Assembly: GCF_900187025.1 (NCBI RefSeq)
Contig: NZ_LT906478.1
Coordinates: 1-64,000 of the forward strand
Origin: Listeria ivanovii subsp. ivanovii
Lineage (GTDB): Bacteria; Bacillota; Bacilli; Lactobacillales; Listeriaceae
Direction: 5' to 3'
Length of the DNA stretch: 64,000 nt
The position numbers were made by a program, and so were the translations under genes. This document shows positions 12,595-24,814 of the stretch, piece by piece. A model generated the notes under the pieces. The model saw nothing but the letters and a program-made list of their open reading frames with translations. It was not told where the DNA came from and did no database searches. Position 1 is the stretch's first letter, and each line of letters opens with the position of its first letter.

Positions 12595-13563
12595 TTGGCT
12601 ACAGGCATTGGGACAGCTAAAATGATATTATGCGGAGAACATGCAGTTGTATACGGAGAACCGGCTATTTCAGTCCCATTTACACAAGCAGTAGTAACTA
12701 CGGATGTAGAAGCTTCTATAAAAACCAAATTTTCTTCAGCATTTTTTTCAGGTGATTTAGAAGATATGCCCGATTTTTTAGCAGGTATTAAAGCACTAGT
12801 TATAGATGTTCTAAAAGAAATTGGTCAAGGAGAAAGCGTATCAATTCATGTAACATCAGGAGTTCCAATCGGGCGAGGATTAGGATCAAGTGCAGCAGTA
12901 GCAACAAGTATTGCGCGCGGTCTCTATAAATATTTTAAGCAGGAACTAGATGGTAAAAAATTACTTTCGATTGTTAATGCAGCAGAAAAAATTGCGCATG
13001 GGAATGCAAGTGGTGTAGACGCAATCACTGTAGTTAGCGAAAAGCCTGTTTGGTATGAACGTGATAGAAAATTAGAAATCATGCACTTTCCCAAAAAAAT
13101 TACTTTTGTAGTTGCAGATACTGGAGTTCCAAGTGAAACTAGAGCAGCAGTTGCGGATGTCCAAAAACTTTATCAAAAAAATCAAGCTGGAATTAGAGAA
13201 ATAATCCATGCGCTTGGTGATATTTCCCGGGAAATAAAGACTTATTTAGAAGGTAATGCAGATACTGTGAAGATTGGTGCTGCAATGAATAAAGCACAGA
13301 ATTATTTGGAATCTTTGACTGTTAGTGATAGTAGTTTAGAAAATTTAATTAAAGTTGCTAGAAGTAATGGAGCAGATGGGGCAAAACTTACTGGTGGAGG
13401 TAGAGGTGGTTGTATTATTGCCGTAGCTAAAAACCAGGAAATTGCTGAAAATATAACAAAAGCACTTCATAAAGCTGGAGCTGCACAAGAATGGATTTTT
13501 ACGATAGGAGAAGGTAGTTATGAGAGCAACAGCCATCGCACACACGAATGTGGCGCTAATTAA
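12595..13563 (+). CDS. mvk: Mevalonate kinase
   Basis: 322 aa from TTG 12595, 11 nt after the strong site GGAGAAAGG. The longer open frame upstream covers the terminator and promoter region and is unlikely to be translated. This is a GHMP kinase: LCGEHAVVYGEPAISVPF at the N-terminus, the phosphate loop PIGRGLGSSAAVATS near residue 90 and the C-terminal LTGGGRGGCII. It phosphorylates mevalonate, the first of three ATP-dependent steps to isopentenyl diphosphate. Its 3' end overlaps mvaD by 44 nt, implying coupled translation. Confidence 0.96.
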   Translation: MATGIGTAKMILCGEHAVVYGEPAISVPFTQAVVTTDVEASIKTKFSSAFFSGDLEDMPDFLAGIKALVIDVLKEIGQGESVSIHVTSGVPIGRGLGSSAAVATSIARGLYKYFKQELDGKKLLSIVNAAEKIAHGNASGVDAITVVSEKPVWYERDRKLEIMHFPKKITFVVADTGVPSETRAAVADVQKLYQKNQAGIREIIHALGDISREIKTYLEGNADTVKIGAAMNKAQNYLESLTVSDSSLENLIKVARSNGADGAKLTGGGRGGCIIAVAKNQEIAENITKALHKAGAAQEWIFTIGEGSYESNSHRTHECGAN

Positions 13564-14491
13564 ATACTGGGGAAAACGCGATGAACAGCTGATTCTACCT
13601 GCAAATAGTAGTTTATCCTTCACTGTAGACAAATTTTATACGAAAACAACCATAGAATGGGACGACAATCTAAAGCATGATAGGTTTATCTTGGATGGCA
13701 AAGAAAAAACAGATGCAAAAGTAACCCGTTTTATTGATAAAATGCGCGAAGAATTTGGTTTGACAGCAAGAGCTCTGATAGTCTCGGAAAATCATGTTCC
13801 AACCGCAGCTGGACTAGCTTCATCGGCTTCGGCATTTGCTGCTTTAGCGCTCGCAGGATCACGTGCTGCGGGTAGAAAGGATACCCAACAATATATTTCC
13901 AAATTGGCCCGTTTTGGCTCTGGATCGGCTTCACGTTCGATTTACGGCGATTTTGTCATTTGGGAAAAAGGCGAATTAGCAGATGGTAGCGATTCTTTTG
14001 CTGTACCTTTTACAAAAAAATTAAGTGATAAAATGTCCATGGTTATTGCCGTTGTTTCTGATAAAGAAAAGAAAGTATCTAGCCGTGATGGGATGCGTTT
14101 AACCGTTGAAACATCCCCCTTTTTCAAAGATTGGGTAGCGGCAGCTAAGACGGATTTGAAAGAAATGAAACAAGCCATTTTAGCAGAGGATTTTATCAAA
14201 GTTGGTGAAATTACCGAACGAAATGGAATGAAAATGCATGCGACAACACTTGGAGCAGAGCCGCCATTCACGTATTTTCAGCCTTCATCACTTGAAGTAA
14301 TGGATGGTGTTAGGGAACTTCGGAAAGAAGGGATACCTGCATTTTTCACAATGGATGCTGGGCCGAATGTAAAAGTTATTTGTGAGCGTAAAAATGAGAA
14401 AATCGTAGCAGAAAAATTGTCAGGATTAGCCAAAAATGTTCTAATTTGCCACGCTGGTAAGGAAGCGAGTGTTGTATCAGATGAAAAATAA
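13520..14491 (+). CDS. mvaD: Diphosphomevalonate decarboxylase
   Basis: 323 aa GHMP-superfamily enzyme. It begins MRATAIAHTNVALIKYWGKRD, the family signature, and has the loop HVPTAAGLASSASAFAALA and the catalytic region FTMDAGPNVKVI. It decarboxylates 5-diphosphomevalonate to isopentenyl diphosphate. The ATG lies inside the end of mvk, after GGAGAAGG, and its own end overlaps pmk by 11 nt. The order kinase, decarboxylase, phosphomevalonate kinase is usual in Gram-positive cocci and Listeria. Confidence 0.97.
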   Translation: MRATAIAHTNVALIKYWGKRDEQLILPANSSLSFTVDKFYTKTTIEWDDNLKHDRFILDGKEKTDAKVTRFIDKMREEFGLTARALIVSENHVPTAAGLASSASAFAALALAGSRAAGRKDTQQYISKLARFGSGSASRSIYGDFVIWEKGELADGSDSFAVPFTKKLSDKMSMVIAVVSDKEKKVSSRDGMRLTVETSPFFKDWVAAAKTDLKEMKQAILAEDFIKVGEITERNGMKMHATTLGAEPPFTYFQPSSLEVMDGVRELRKEGIPAFFTMDAGPNVKVICERKNEKIVAEKLSGLAKNVLICHAGKEASVVSDEK

Positions 14492-15551
14492 ACTACAAGT
14501 TAAAATACCTGGAAAATTATATGTTGCTGGTGAATATGCTGTTGTAGAATCAGGCCACACTGCAATTTTGACCGCGATTAATCGTTATATAACGTTGACT
14601 TTAGAAGATAGTGAGCGAAATGAATTATGGATTCCACATTATGAAAATCCAGTTTCATGGCCAGTTGGCGGTGAACTTAAACCGGACGGAGAGCATTGGA
14701 CATTTACAGCAGAAGCCATTAATATCGCGACAACTTTTCTGAAATCTGAGGGAATAGAACTCACACCTGTCAAAATGGTGATTGAAACAGAATTAATTGA
14801 TAAGTCAGGTGCTAAATATGGCTTAGGATCAAGTGCAGCAGCAACTGTGGCCGTAATCAATGCACTGATGACGAAATTTTATCCAGAAATATCCATGCTA
14901 AAAAAATTCAAATTAGCTGCTTTATCACATTTAGTTGTTCAAGGTAATGGTTCTTGTGGAGATATTGCTTCTTGTATGTATGGTGGCTGGATTGCTTATA
15001 CAACCTTTGATCAAGAATGGGTGAAGCATCGGTTAGCCTATAAATCACTCGAATGGTTTATGAAAGAACCTTGGCCACTTCTTGAAATTGAAACACTAGA
15101 AGAACCGATATCGACTTTTTCAGTTGGTTGGACTGGAACACCAGTAAGTACTGGCAAATTAGTATCACAAATTCATGCGTTTAAACAAGAAGATAGTGAG
15201 AACTACCAACAATTTTTAACAAGAAATAATCAAATTATGAAACAAATTATTCAAGCTTTTCATACAAAAGATGAGGAGCTACTTTACTCCTCTATTAAGG
15301 AAAATCGTCGCATCCTTCAAGACTTGGGAACAAAAGCTGGAGTCAATATCGAAACGAACTTGCTAAAACAATTAGCTGATTCAGCTGAAAAAAATGGCGG
15401 CGCTGGAAAATCTTCTGGCTCTGGTGGCGGAGATTGCGGAATTGCTTTCTCAAAAACATCAGAATTAGCAGAAAAACTCGTTCATAAATGGGGAAAACTA
15501 GGTATTAAGCATTTACCTTTCCATACAGGCAAAGTGCAGATAACGGAATAA
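14481..15551 (+). CDS. pmk: Phosphomevalonate kinase
   Basis: 356 aa from ATG 14481, overlapping the end of mvaD. GHMP-kinase features are KIPGKLYVAGEYAVVESGH at the N-terminus, KYGLGSSAAATVAVINAL near residue 113 and KSSGSGGGDCGIAF near the C-terminus. It converts 5-phosphomevalonate to the diphosphate, the step between the two preceding gene products. With mvk and mvaD it completes the lower mevalonate pathway from mevalonate; the enzymes that make mevalonate are not in this window. A terminator follows. Confidence 0.95.
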   Translation: MKNKLQVKIPGKLYVAGEYAVVESGHTAILTAINRYITLTLEDSERNELWIPHYENPVSWPVGGELKPDGEHWTFTAEAINIATTFLKSEGIELTPVKMVIETELIDKSGAKYGLGSSAAATVAVINALMTKFYPEISMLKKFKLAALSHLVVQGNGSCGDIASCMYGGWIAYTTFDQEWVKHRLAYKSLEWFMKEPWPLLEIETLEEPISTFSVGWTGTPVSTGKLVSQIHAFKQEDSENYQQFLTRNNQIMKQIIQAFHTKDEELLYSSIKENRRILQDLGTKAGVNIETNLLKQLADSAEKNGGAGKSSGSGGGDCGIAFSKTSELAEKLVHKWGKLGIKHLPFHTGKVQITE

Positions 15552-15557
15552 ATGAAG

Positions 15558-15594
15558 GCAGTAAACAAAGCTATTTTGTTTGCTGCTTTTTTTG
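15558..15594 (+). terminator. Terminator after the mevalonate operon
   Basis: GCAGTAAACAAA (15558-15569) pairs with TTTGTTTGCTGC (15575-15586, one mismatch) followed by a T tract. Confidence 0.85.
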
Positions 15595-15664
15595 TTTCAA
15601 ATTTCACAATCAAGGGAATAGAGAAGAGAATAAAAGTTTGTGAAATATTTAATATATCAAGTTT

Positions 15665-15693
15665 TTGAACAAAGGTATCAAATCAGATATAAT
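15665..15693 (+). promoter_or_regulatory. Sigma-A promoter of the qox operon
   Basis: TTGAAC (15665-15670), a 17-base spacer and a perfect TATAAT (15688-15693). Transcription would start near 15700, giving a leader of nearly 200 nt. The 343-nt gap between pmk and qoxA therefore holds a terminator, this promoter and the structured leader, with no small gene that I can support. Confidence 0.85.
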
Positions 15694-15837
15694 AAGTTAG
15701 AGTATGAACTTAGTGATTCTAAAAATGCTAACCAATTTAAAAAAAGTTTGTGAGTTTTTTTAAGGAGCAAGAGAATAACAGCATTTTTTCAGTTACATAG
15801 GAGTTGTAAAAAAGCTTCTTTCAGCACTCCGGTAATG

Positions 15838-15857
15838 GTATTTTTGCGCAAAAATAC
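15838..15857. repeat. Perfect 20-bp palindrome in the qox leader
   Basis: GTATTTTTGCGCAAAAATAC is its own reverse complement. It lies 37 nt before the qoxA start and about 140 nt after the predicted transcription start. It could be an operator or an RNA hairpin. No run of T follows, so it is not a terminator. Confidence 0.8.
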
Positions 15858-15894
15858 ACATTAGAAAACATCAAAAGGAAAAGAGGGGATTCGG

Positions 15895-17001
15895 GTGTCA
15901 AAGTTACTTAAATCTTTGCTACTCACGGCACTGCTTGGGGTTACCGGTCTTATAAGTGGTTGTGGTGATTTGACGGTACTTAATCCAAAAGGGCCAGTTG
16001 CAAAAGGTCAGTCGGACTTAATTATTTATTCGATTATATTTATGCTGGTTATAGTACTAACGATTTTTGTATTATTTACAATTATGCTGGTTAAATACCG
16101 CGAACGGAAAGACATTTCAAACTATGAACCGGATATGCATGGTAGTAAAAAACTGGAAATTTTTTGGACATTAATTCCAGTTGCTATTGTTATTGCATTA
16201 GCAATTCCGACTGTAAAAACAATTTATGCAGGGGAAGAAGCACCAAAAGTGACTTCGCATAAAGATCCAATTGTTATTTATGCAACTAGTGCGGACTGGA
16301 AATGGATTTTTAGTTACCCAGATGAATCAATCGAAACGGTTAACTACGTAAATATCCCAACAGATCGTCCGGTACTATTCAAATTAACTTCCGCAGACAC
16401 GATGACAAGTTTTTGGGTACCGCAATTAGGTGGACAAAAATATGCGATGTCTGGGATGACGATGAGTTTATATTTACAAGCAGATGAAGTTGGTACATAC
16501 AAAGGGCGTAATGCAAACTTCAACGGAGAGGGCTTTGCTGATCAGCGCTTTGATGTAGTGGCGCAATCTGAATCAGACTTTAAAAAATGGGCCAAAGAAA
16601 CAAAAGCAAATTCACCAGTTATTACGCAAGACATTTATGACCGTCTCTTAATTCCTGGAAGCTCCAAGAAAAAAACTTATTCTGGTACGCATTTAGCATT
16701 TGTTGATGTTGCAGCAGATCCAGAGTATGTTTTCTATGCTTACAAGCGCTTTGGTTATGAAATGACAAATCCACATAATCCAAATACAAAATCAACCATT
16801 TCTGATAAACCACTCCTACCTGTTCGTCCTGTAACCGTAACTAATCCACAATTTGAGCGTCACGATATGGAGCCACAAATTATTAAAAACGGAGAAGGTT
16901 ACCATGAGGATAAACATCGTGAGGATGAAATGAAGAAAATGGAAGATGACATCCAAACGAATGAGTTTAATAAAAAAGAATCGGATGACGCAGGGAACTA
17001 A
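15895..17001 (+). CDS. qoxA: Quinol oxidase aa3 subunit II (QoxA/CyoA type)
   Basis: 368 aa from GTG 15895, close after AAAAGAGGGGATTCGG. The N-terminus is a lipoprotein signal peptide with the lipobox LISGC (Cys at residue 23), then two membrane helices (about 42-65 and 90-110) and an external cupredoxin domain. The CuA ligands of cytochrome c oxidases are absent, as expected of a quinol-oxidising enzyme. The C-terminus is a long charged tail. First gene of qoxABCD; it donates electrons from menaquinol to subunit I. Confidence 0.95.
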   Translation: MSKLLKSLLLTALLGVTGLISGCGDLTVLNPKGPVAKGQSDLIIYSIIFMLVIVLTIFVLFTIMLVKYRERKDISNYEPDMHGSKKLEIFWTLIPVAIVIALAIPTVKTIYAGEEAPKVTSHKDPIVIYATSADWKWIFSYPDESIETVNYVNIPTDRPVLFKLTSADTMTSFWVPQLGGQKYAMSGMTMSLYLQADEVGTYKGRNANFNGEGFADQRFDVVAQSESDFKKWAKETKANSPVITQDIYDRLLIPGSSKKKTYSGTHLAFVDVAADPEYVFYAYKRFGYEMTNPHNPNTKSTISDKPLLPVRPVTVTNPQFERHDMEPQIIKNGEGYHEDKHREDEMKKMEDDIQTNEFNKKESDDAGN

Positions 17002-17018
17002 AAGGGGGGACATAAGGC

Positions 17019-18998
17019 ATGAAATGGAATGAGTTTATCGTAACTGGCGACCCGATGATTCTAGGTGCACAGATATCTATTGTGCTTGCTAGTGTCGGTA
17101 TCGTTGTGTTACTAACTTACACAAAAAAATGGAAATGGCTCATGAAAGAGTGGATTTCCTCTGTTGATCATAAAAAAATTGGTATTATGTATTTGCTTGC
17201 TGCTGTTTTAATGTTTTTCCGCGGCGGTGTGGATGCACTGATGATGCGTACTCAGCTAGCATTACCAGATATGAAATTTTTGGATGCACAACATTACAAT
17301 GAAGTATTTTCAACGCACGGAACAATCATGATTTTATTTATGGCAATGCCGTTTATTATTGGACTTATGAACATTGCGGTACCACTTCAAATTGGTGCTC
17401 GTGACGTAGCATTTCCATTTTTAAACAACTTAAGTTTTTGGACATTCTTTATGGGTGCCATGCTATTTAACTTATCTTTTGTTATTGGTGGTTCGCCGGA
17501 TGCTGGTTGGACAAACTATGCGCCACTAGCGACGGACTTTAGTGCTGGATATGGAATTAATTTCTATCTTCTAGGAGTTCAAATCGCTGGTATTGGTACA
17601 CTGATGACGGGGATTAATTTTTTCGTCACGATTTTACGAATGCGTACAAAAGGTATGACATTAATGAAAATGCCAATGTTTACTTGGTCTTCATTAATTA
17701 CAAGTTTAATTATTATCTTTGCTTTCCCAGTTTTAACAGTAGCTCTCGCGTTGATGTCATTTGACCGATTGTTTGGGACTGCATTCTTCACGCTCACGAA
17801 CGGCGGGCTCCCAATGATGTGGGCCAACCTATTCTGGGTTTGGGGACATCCGGAAGTGTATATCGTAATTTTACCGGCGTTTGGTATTTTTTCCGAAATC
17901 ATTTCCACGTTTTCCAGGAAAAAATTATTCGGTTATCCGGCGATGGTTGCTGCGATGGCAGTTATTTCCTTACTAAGCTTCCTTGTTTGGGTCCATCACT
18001 TCTTCACAATGGGATCCGGGGCGCTCGTTAACTCCTTCTTCTCGATTACGACGATGATGATTGCGATACCAACTGGGATTAAAATATTCAACTGGCTCTT
18101 TACGATGTATAAAGGGCGAATAACCTTCACAACCCCAATGCTTTGGTCGCTTGCTTTTATCCCTAACTTTGTTGTAGGTGGGGTAACAGGGGTTATGCTT
18201 GCGATGGCTGCGGCCGACTATCAATATCACAATACGTACTTCTTAGTTTCGCATTTCCACTACGTATTAATCGCCGGAACCGTGTTCTCCTGCTTTGCCG
18301 GGCTTACATACTGGTATCCAAAAATGGTCGGTTACAGATTAAATGAAAAAATTGGTAAATGGTTCTTCTGGATTTTCGTTGTTGGGTTTAACGTTTGTTT
18401 CTTCCCACAATATTTCCTAGGACTTGATGGTATGCCTCGTCGTATTTACACTTATGTACAAGGTGATGGCTGGACTACGCTTAACTTCATTTCCACAGTT
18501 GGTGGATTCTTGATGGGTATAGCATTCCTAGTTCTTTGTTATAACATTTACTATAGCTATAAAAACTCAAAACGAGAAGTTACTGGTGACCCGTGGGATG
18601 CACGTACGCTTGAATGGGCTACAAGTTCTGCTGTTCCGCCAAAATATAACTTTGCTGTTTTACCAGAATGGAATGATTTAGATGATTTCTGGAATAGAAA
18701 ACAAAAAGGAAATCCATATGTGAATGATAAAAATTATAAACCAATTCATATGCCAAGTAATACAATGGTTGGGTTTGTGATGTCCGTTTTCTTCTTCATT
18801 GCCGGCTTTGGTCTAGTATTCTACTGGTATTGGTTAGGAATTATTGGTCTAATTGGGATTTTGGGATGTATGGTTTATCGTTCATTCCAAAACAATGATG
18901 GCTATCACGTTGAAGTGGATGAAATTAAAGCAACCGAAGAACACAATGCGCGCGAACTTGCGACTGGTGTAAAGGAGGGTAACCCATGGAATCTGTAG
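17019..18998 (+). CDS. qoxB: Quinol oxidase aa3 subunit I (haem-copper)
   Basis: 659 aa, about fifteen membrane helices. Diagnostic motifs are [11 protein letters not shown] (CuB ligand His and the cross-linked Tyr), [12 protein letters not shown] (two CuB ligands) and [12 protein letters not shown] (haem ligands). This is the catalytic, proton-pumping subunit that reduces O2 to water. AAAGGGGGGACA precedes ATG 17019, and the gene overlaps qoxC by 13 nt. Confidence 0.98.
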   Translation: MKWNEFIVTGDPMILGAQISIVLASVGIVVLLTYTKKWKWLMKEWISSVDHKKIGIMYLLAAVLMFFRGGVDALMMRTQLALPDMKFLDAQHYNEVFSTHGTIMILFMAMPFIIGLMNIAVPLQIGARDVAFPFLNNLSFWTFFMGAMLFNLSFVIGGSPDAGWTNYAPLATDFSAGYGINFYLLGVQIAGIGTLMTGINFFVTILRMRTKGMTLMKMPMFTWSSLITSLIIIFAFPVLTVALALMSFDRLFGTAFFTLTNGGLPMMWANLFWVWGHPEVYIVILPAFGIFSEIISTFSRKKLFGYPAMVAAMAVISLLSFLVWVHHFFTMGSGALVNSFFSITTMMIAIPTGIKIFNWLFTMYKGRITFTTPMLWSLAFIPNFVVGGVTGVMLAMAAADYQYHNTYFLVSHFHYVLIAGTVFSCFAGLTYWYPKMVGYRLNEKIGKWFFWIFVVGFNVCFFPQYFLGLDGMPRRIYTYVQGDGWTTLNFISTVGGFLMGIAFLVLCYNIYYSYKNSKREVTGDPWDARTLEWATSSAVPPKYNFAVLPEWNDLDDFWNRKQKGNPYVNDKNYKPIHMPSNTMVGFVMSVFFFIAGFGLVFYWYWLGIIGLIGILGCMVYRSFQNNDGYHVEVDEIKATEEHNARELATGVKEGNPWNL

Positions 18999-19597
18999 AA
19001 ACAAACAAAAATCTTCCCATTGAGTACAGGTCAGAACAAGGCAGATTAAATATTCTTGGTTTCTGGATTTTCCTTGGCGCTGAAATTGCTTTATTTGCTA
19101 CCCTCTTTGCGACTTACTTTGTTATGAGAAAAGCTGGCTCTAATGCGGGGCATCCGCCAGCTGAAATGTTCGAGCTTTGGTTAGTACTGATTATGACATT
19201 TTTACTTTTAACAAGTAGTTTTACATGTGGTCTCGCGATTGGTGAAATGCGTAAAGGCAATGTGAAAATGTTGACGATTTACTCGATTATTACGTTGATT
19301 CTAGGTGCGGGATTTGTTGGTTTTGAACTTTATGAATTTGCACACTATGTAACGGAAGGCGTAACAATGCAAGTAGGTTCATATTGGTCTGCATTTTTCG
19401 TTTTACTCGGGACGCATGGTCTTCACGTAACGGTTGGGATTTTCTGGATTAGTTTTATTCTGATTCAAATTAAAATGCATGGTTTGACGCCAAAAACAGC
19501 ATCAAAAGTATTTATTTCCAGTTTATACTGGCATTTCCTTGATGTTGTGTGGATTTTTATTTTCACCGGTGTCTACTTGCTCGGGATGGTGAACTAA
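18986..19597 (+). CDS. qoxC: Quinol oxidase subunit III
   Basis: 203 aa with five hydrophobic helices, of the CyoC/QoxC family ([20 protein letters not shown] at the N-terminus; [15 protein letters not shown] at the C-terminus). It stabilises the catalytic subunit. The site AAAGGAGGGTAACCC lies within the end of qoxB, so translation is coupled. Confidence 0.96.
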   Translation: MESVETNKNLPIEYRSEQGRLNILGFWIFLGAEIALFATLFATYFVMRKAGSNAGHPPAEMFELWLVLIMTFLLLTSSFTCGLAIGEMRKGNVKMLTIYSIITLILGAGFVGFELYEFAHYVTEGVTMQVGSYWSAFFVLLGTHGLHVTVGIFWISFILIQIKMHGLTPKTASKVFISSLYWHFLDVVWIFIFTGVYLLGMVN

Positions 19598-19598
19598 T

Positions 19599-19931
19599 AT
19601 GGCGCAAAATAATAAATCAAATGCAGCTCATGCTGAAGGTGGCATTCCGTGGAAACACATTGTTGGCTTTGCGTTATCGATTATTTTAACGCTCTTAGCT
19701 GTCTGGGTAGCACTTTACTCGACGCTAACAACAAATGTGAAGGTAGTTATCATTTTCATCTTTGCGTTCATTCAGGCTGCCTTACAGCTCCTAATGTTCA
19801 TGCACATGACAGAAGGCCGCGATGGAAAAATCCAAATCGGCAATATCCTTTTCGCCGCATTTATCGCAATTGTTGTAGTTATTGGTTCTTATTGGGTAAT
19901 GGAAATTGGTCATATGAATCATTTGATGTAA
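19599..19931 (+). CDS. qoxD: Quinol oxidase subunit IV
   Basis: 110 aa with three membrane helices, CyoD/QoxD family. It starts 1 nt after the qoxC stop codon. [17 protein letters not shown] is the conserved second helix. It assists assembly of the oxidase. A terminator follows directly. Confidence 0.95.
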   Translation: MAQNNKSNAAHAEGGIPWKHIVGFALSIILTLLAVWVALYSTLTTNVKVVIIFIFAFIQAALQLLMFMHMTEGRDGKIQIGNILFAAFIAIVVVIGSYWVMEIGHMNHLM

Positions 19932-19934
19932 TCG

Positions 19935-19974
19935 AAAGCTGGTATGAAAGTAATTTTTCATGCCAGTTTTTTTA
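19935..19974 (+). terminator. Terminator of the qox operon
   Basis: CTGGTATGAAA (19939-19949) pairs with TTTCATGCCAG (19956-19966), one G-U pair, followed by seven T residues. Confidence 0.9.
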
Positions 19975-20025
19975 GGCCTTTAAAGAGTAAAACAAAGCCC
20001 ATAGAAAAAAATTGAAAAATAATCC

Positions 20026-20056
20026 TTGCTCTGTAATGCATTACATATTCTATAGT
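20026..20056 (+). promoter_or_regulatory. Promoter of the beta-glucosidase gene with an operator-like palindrome
   Basis: TTGCTC (20026-20031) and TATAGT (20051-20056) are separated by 19 bases. Most of the spacer is a perfect 14-bp palindrome, TGTAATGCATTACA (20032-20045). A repressor bound there would block the promoter. No regulator gene lies next to it. Confidence 0.55.
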
Positions 20057-20066
20057 GAAGAAGTAA

Positions 20067-21530
<1,464 letters not shown>

Positions 21531-21537
21531 TAAAAAA

Positions 21538-21680
21538 GAGGTTGGATATAACTAAAGCTTAGCAATAAAAGTTGGAAAATAGAAAAGCAGAAATCATTGT
21601 ATAGAGCCATTTCGAAAAATGGAATAGACATGATTTCTGCTTGTTTTTCATTTTAGAGACCCTTTTGTCCCAACCTTTTT
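21538..21680. terminator. Long nested palindromic terminator between convergent genes
   Basis: Inner arms AAGCAGAAATCAT (21585-21597) and ATGATTTCTGCTT (21630-21642) are fully complementary and enclose a second hairpin, CCATTT/AAATGG. Outer arms AGGTTGG and CCAACCT flank them, with a T run after the distal arm. The genes on either side point towards it, so it can stop transcription from both. Confidence 0.75.
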
Positions 21681-21684
21681 TCCA

Positions 21685-22509
21685 TTAATAAGAAATTGCT
21701 CGTTTCGCTTGTTTGCTCCAACAAGTATTGAAGTAACTTTGTGAAATTCGGGCATTTTTTTGGCCAGACCAGCTATCATTATAATAAAAATTATTTTTGT
21801 CGTAGCCAGTAATTGTTATCGCATGAACGGAAAAACCGTGAAAATTACTTACCCAAGCCACAACTGGATGCTTCTTATTTAACTGTGTTTTAATCCCCGT
21901 CAAATTCGTTCCAGTCATATTTTTAGCACTACCAGCATACTTTTTAACTTGATTTACTAAAGCAGGTGGGTAAATCGTCCAACCACTTTTAGAAAAAGGA
22001 TTTCCTACAAAACCGTAATTTGGATTGGATTTATGACGTTTCATTTCTTTTGCCAACTTTACTTTATCCACGTTTTTACCAGCATAACGCAGTATCATTG
22101 CTATATTTGTAATTTCACATCCGGTTGGAAGTTGTGGACGCTGTACAATTAAAGGTACGTTCATTTGAATAATCTTTGGAGTTGATGGTTTGGGTGTAGG
22201 AGTTGTAGCACCAGCTGTTTTCACATACTTCCCAGATACATAACCTTTTTTCCCTTTATAACTAAGTCTGTACCAGTTGTTGGATGTTTTTGCGATGGCT
22301 TTGAACTTGGTCTTATTCGTAAGCCACCCGACAACCTTGCTAGATGTGTTGCTACTTGTACGGACATTTAAACTGGCTGTTGTAATCATCTGTTTGTTGA
22401 TTACAACTTCTTTTGTCGCCGCGTGGCCAGTAGTAGAAACACTAAATACACTAAAAACAAGTCCCAAAATAAGTAACAATTTCCCCCATTTATTCAAATT
22501 AGCTCCCAT
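21685..22509 (-). CDS. Secreted SH3b-domain protein with C39-like peptidase domain
   Basis: 274 aa; ATG follows AAAGGGGAAATA. A signal peptide (residues 1-30, ending near GHAATKE) precedes one bacterial SH3 domain (about 40-95: TASLNVRTSSNTSSKVVGWL) and a Pro/Thr linker. A peptidase_C39-like domain follows, with the likely catalytic Cys in PTGCEITN, His in FSVHAITITG and Asn/Asp in YYNDSW. SH3b domains bind cell-wall peptide. The enzyme may cleave proteins or peptidoglycan peptides outside the cell; no substrate can be named. Monocistronic, convergent with the upstream GH1 gene. Confidence 0.85.
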   Translation of the reverse strand: MGANLNKWGKLLLILGLVFSVFSVSTTGHAATKEVVINKQMITTASLNVRTSSNTSSKVVGWLTNKTKFKAIAKTSNNWYRLSYKGKKGYVSGKYVKTAGATTPTPKPSTPKIIQMNVPLIVQRPQLPTGCEITNIAMILRYAGKNVDKVKLAKEMKRHKSNPNYGFVGNPFSKSGWTIYPPALVNQVKKYAGSAKNMTGTNLTGIKTQLNKKHPVVAWVSNFHGFSVHAITITGYDKNNFYYNDSWSGQKNARISQSYFNTCWSKQAKRAISY

Positions 22510-22655
22510 TATTTCCCCTTTCGATTGCAGATTACTATGTTATACCCTTATTACATAAATAAATGCGTAAGCGTAATATGAGTTACCGAAATCCGTGGTA
22601 CTAACTTATATAGGGAGAGTTAAATCTCCTCAAATAAAATTATTTTAAAAAAGAC

Positions 22656-22684
22656 TTGCAACCGTTTTCTTTATATGATATATT
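22656..22684 (+). promoter_or_regulatory. Promoter with overlapping cre site for the beta-glucoside PTS gene
   Basis: TTGCAA (22656-22661), 17 bases and TATATT (22679-22684). TTGCAACCGTTTTCT (22656-22670) fits the CcpA operator consensus WTGNAANCGNWNNCW at every fixed position and covers the -35 element, so repression by preferred sugars is expected. This and the antiterminator account for the 317-nt gap before the PTS gene. Confidence 0.8.
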
Positions 22685-22698
22685 TATCTCATCACAAA

Positions 22699-22721
22699 GG
22701 ATTGTTACCAATTCATTGGGC

Positions 22722-22727
<6 letters not shown>
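22699..22727 (+). promoter_or_regulatory. Ribonucleic antiterminator (RAT) of the LicT/BglG type
   Basis: The stretch begins GGATTGTTACC and ends GGGCAAAACC, the two conserved halves of RAT sequences bound by LicT/SacT/BglG proteins. Its last six bases are shared with the ascending arm of the following terminator, so the two structures exclude each other. Confidence 0.9.
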
Positions 22728-24734
<2,007 letters not shown>

Positions 24735-24748
24735 GCATAATAATTAGG

Positions 24749-24781
24749 CAGCTTGGGCAAAAATTGCTCAAGCTGTTTTTT
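24749..24781 (+). terminator. Terminator after the beta-glucoside PTS gene
   Basis: CAGCTTGGGCAA (24749-24760) pairs with TTGCTCAAGCTG (24764-24775), then six T residues. Confidence 0.9.
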
Positions 24782-24814
24782 ATGTTATACTGAGAAAAAA
24801 TAGGTGGTGGAGTT

